From: an uncultured Eubacteriaceae bacterium
GTDB taxonomy: Bacteria > Bacillota > Clostridia > Lachnospirales > CAG-274
DNA length: 5,828 nt
Direction: 5' to 3'
NCBI GenBank assembly: GCA_938042265.1
Contig: CALIRN010000331.1
Span: 1-5,828, forward strand
A model generated the notes under the pieces. The model did not search any database and was not told where the DNA came from. It saw only the letters and a list, made by a program, of their open reading frames with translations. The translations under genes and the position numbers were made by a program. Below, one piece after another: positions 5,640-5,828 of the stretch. Positions within the stretch are counted from its first letter, which is position 1. Every line of letters begins with the position of its first letter.

Positions 5640-5828
5640 TCAATGCCACATTGCGGCAGTAGGTATTTTAATGCCGTTGGCTGCAAGCTCCTGCTTGAAC
5701 TCGCCTGTAATTTTTACATTAGTAGGGCAGATAATAAAAATCTCATCAGAAATGGACTGGATTGAGCAGTCAAGGGCATAGCCTGAACCGCAGAGGAAAT
5801 CACTTATTCTCTGAGCAATCTCCGCCTC
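5640..5828 (-). CDS. sepF: Cell division protein SepF, C-terminal part (runs off right edge)
   Basis: SepF is a membrane-binding protein that forms rings and links FtsZ filaments to the membrane at the septum. Only the last 62 residues and the TGA (5640-5642) are present. The reading (AQRISDFLCGSGYALDCSIQ, then DEIFIICPTNVKITGEF) matches the end of the SepF core domain, including the helix plus beta-strand pair with an IFIICP strand before a conserved N-V segment. The tail (QELAANGIKIPTAAMWH) is less conserved. The N-terminal membrane-binding helix is outside the window. Placement before ylmG and ylmH reproduces the Bacillus ylmF-ylmG-ylmH order and supports the call. Confidence 0.88.
   Translation of the reverse strand, partial: EAEIAQRISDFLCGSGYALDCSIQSISDEIFIICPTNVKITGEFKQELAANGIKIPTAAMWH

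Overview
This window looks like part of a Firmicutes genome, most likely a Ruminococcus-like member of the Clostridia. The base composition is moderately low in G+C, Shine-Dalgarno sites are strong, the sepF-ylmG-ylmH-divIVA order is that of Gram-positive bacteria, and one secreted enzyme ends in a type I dockerin joined by Thr/Glu linkers, the style of cellulosome-forming Ruminococcaceae. The species assignment is inference.

Left block (1-1306, minus strand): pdaA, a membrane-anchored or exported polysaccharide deacetylase of the delta-lactam (muramic-lactam) type, followed 33 bases later by the first 132 codons of glucose-6-phosphate isomerase (pgi), which runs off the left edge. The two are probably co-transcribed. 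The true pdaA start is most likely a GTG at 1306, behind a near-perfect Shine-Dalgarno site, and not the longer open frame beginning at 1402.

Middle (1307-3826): a 282-base AT-rich divergent intergenic region carries a candidate promoter for each flanking gene, a 16-base imperfect dyad made of a tandem TGCACTG repeat, and several smaller dyads. From it a 745-residue secreted multidomain pectate lyase is transcribed on the plus strand. Its order is signal peptide, Fn3-like domain, family PL1 beta-helix with its catalytic residues, Thr/Glu linker, unassigned beta-rich module, second linker, and a dockerin with two calcium loops. It probably docks onto a cohesin scaffold and attacks plant pectin.

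Right block (3964-5828, minus strand): the conserved cell-division cluster tail, read right to left as sepF (3' part only), ylmG (YggT family), ylmH (S4-domain RNA-binding protein) and divIVA. ylmG and ylmH overlap by 4 bases. divIVA is broken by a frameshift 11 codons after its TTG start. The reading frame resumes at the GYD motif, and about 10 bases of the normal spacing are missing. The 146-base ylmH-divIVA spacer holds three consecutive hairpins. A strong bidirectional hairpin terminator separates divIVA from the convergent pectate lyase gene.

I found no tRNA, rRNA, CRISPR array, insertion sequence or attachment site. No wholly new multi-gene system is evident. The points most worth checking are the divIVA lesion, the structured spacer before it, the unassigned pectate lyase module and the dyad in the divergent promoter region.
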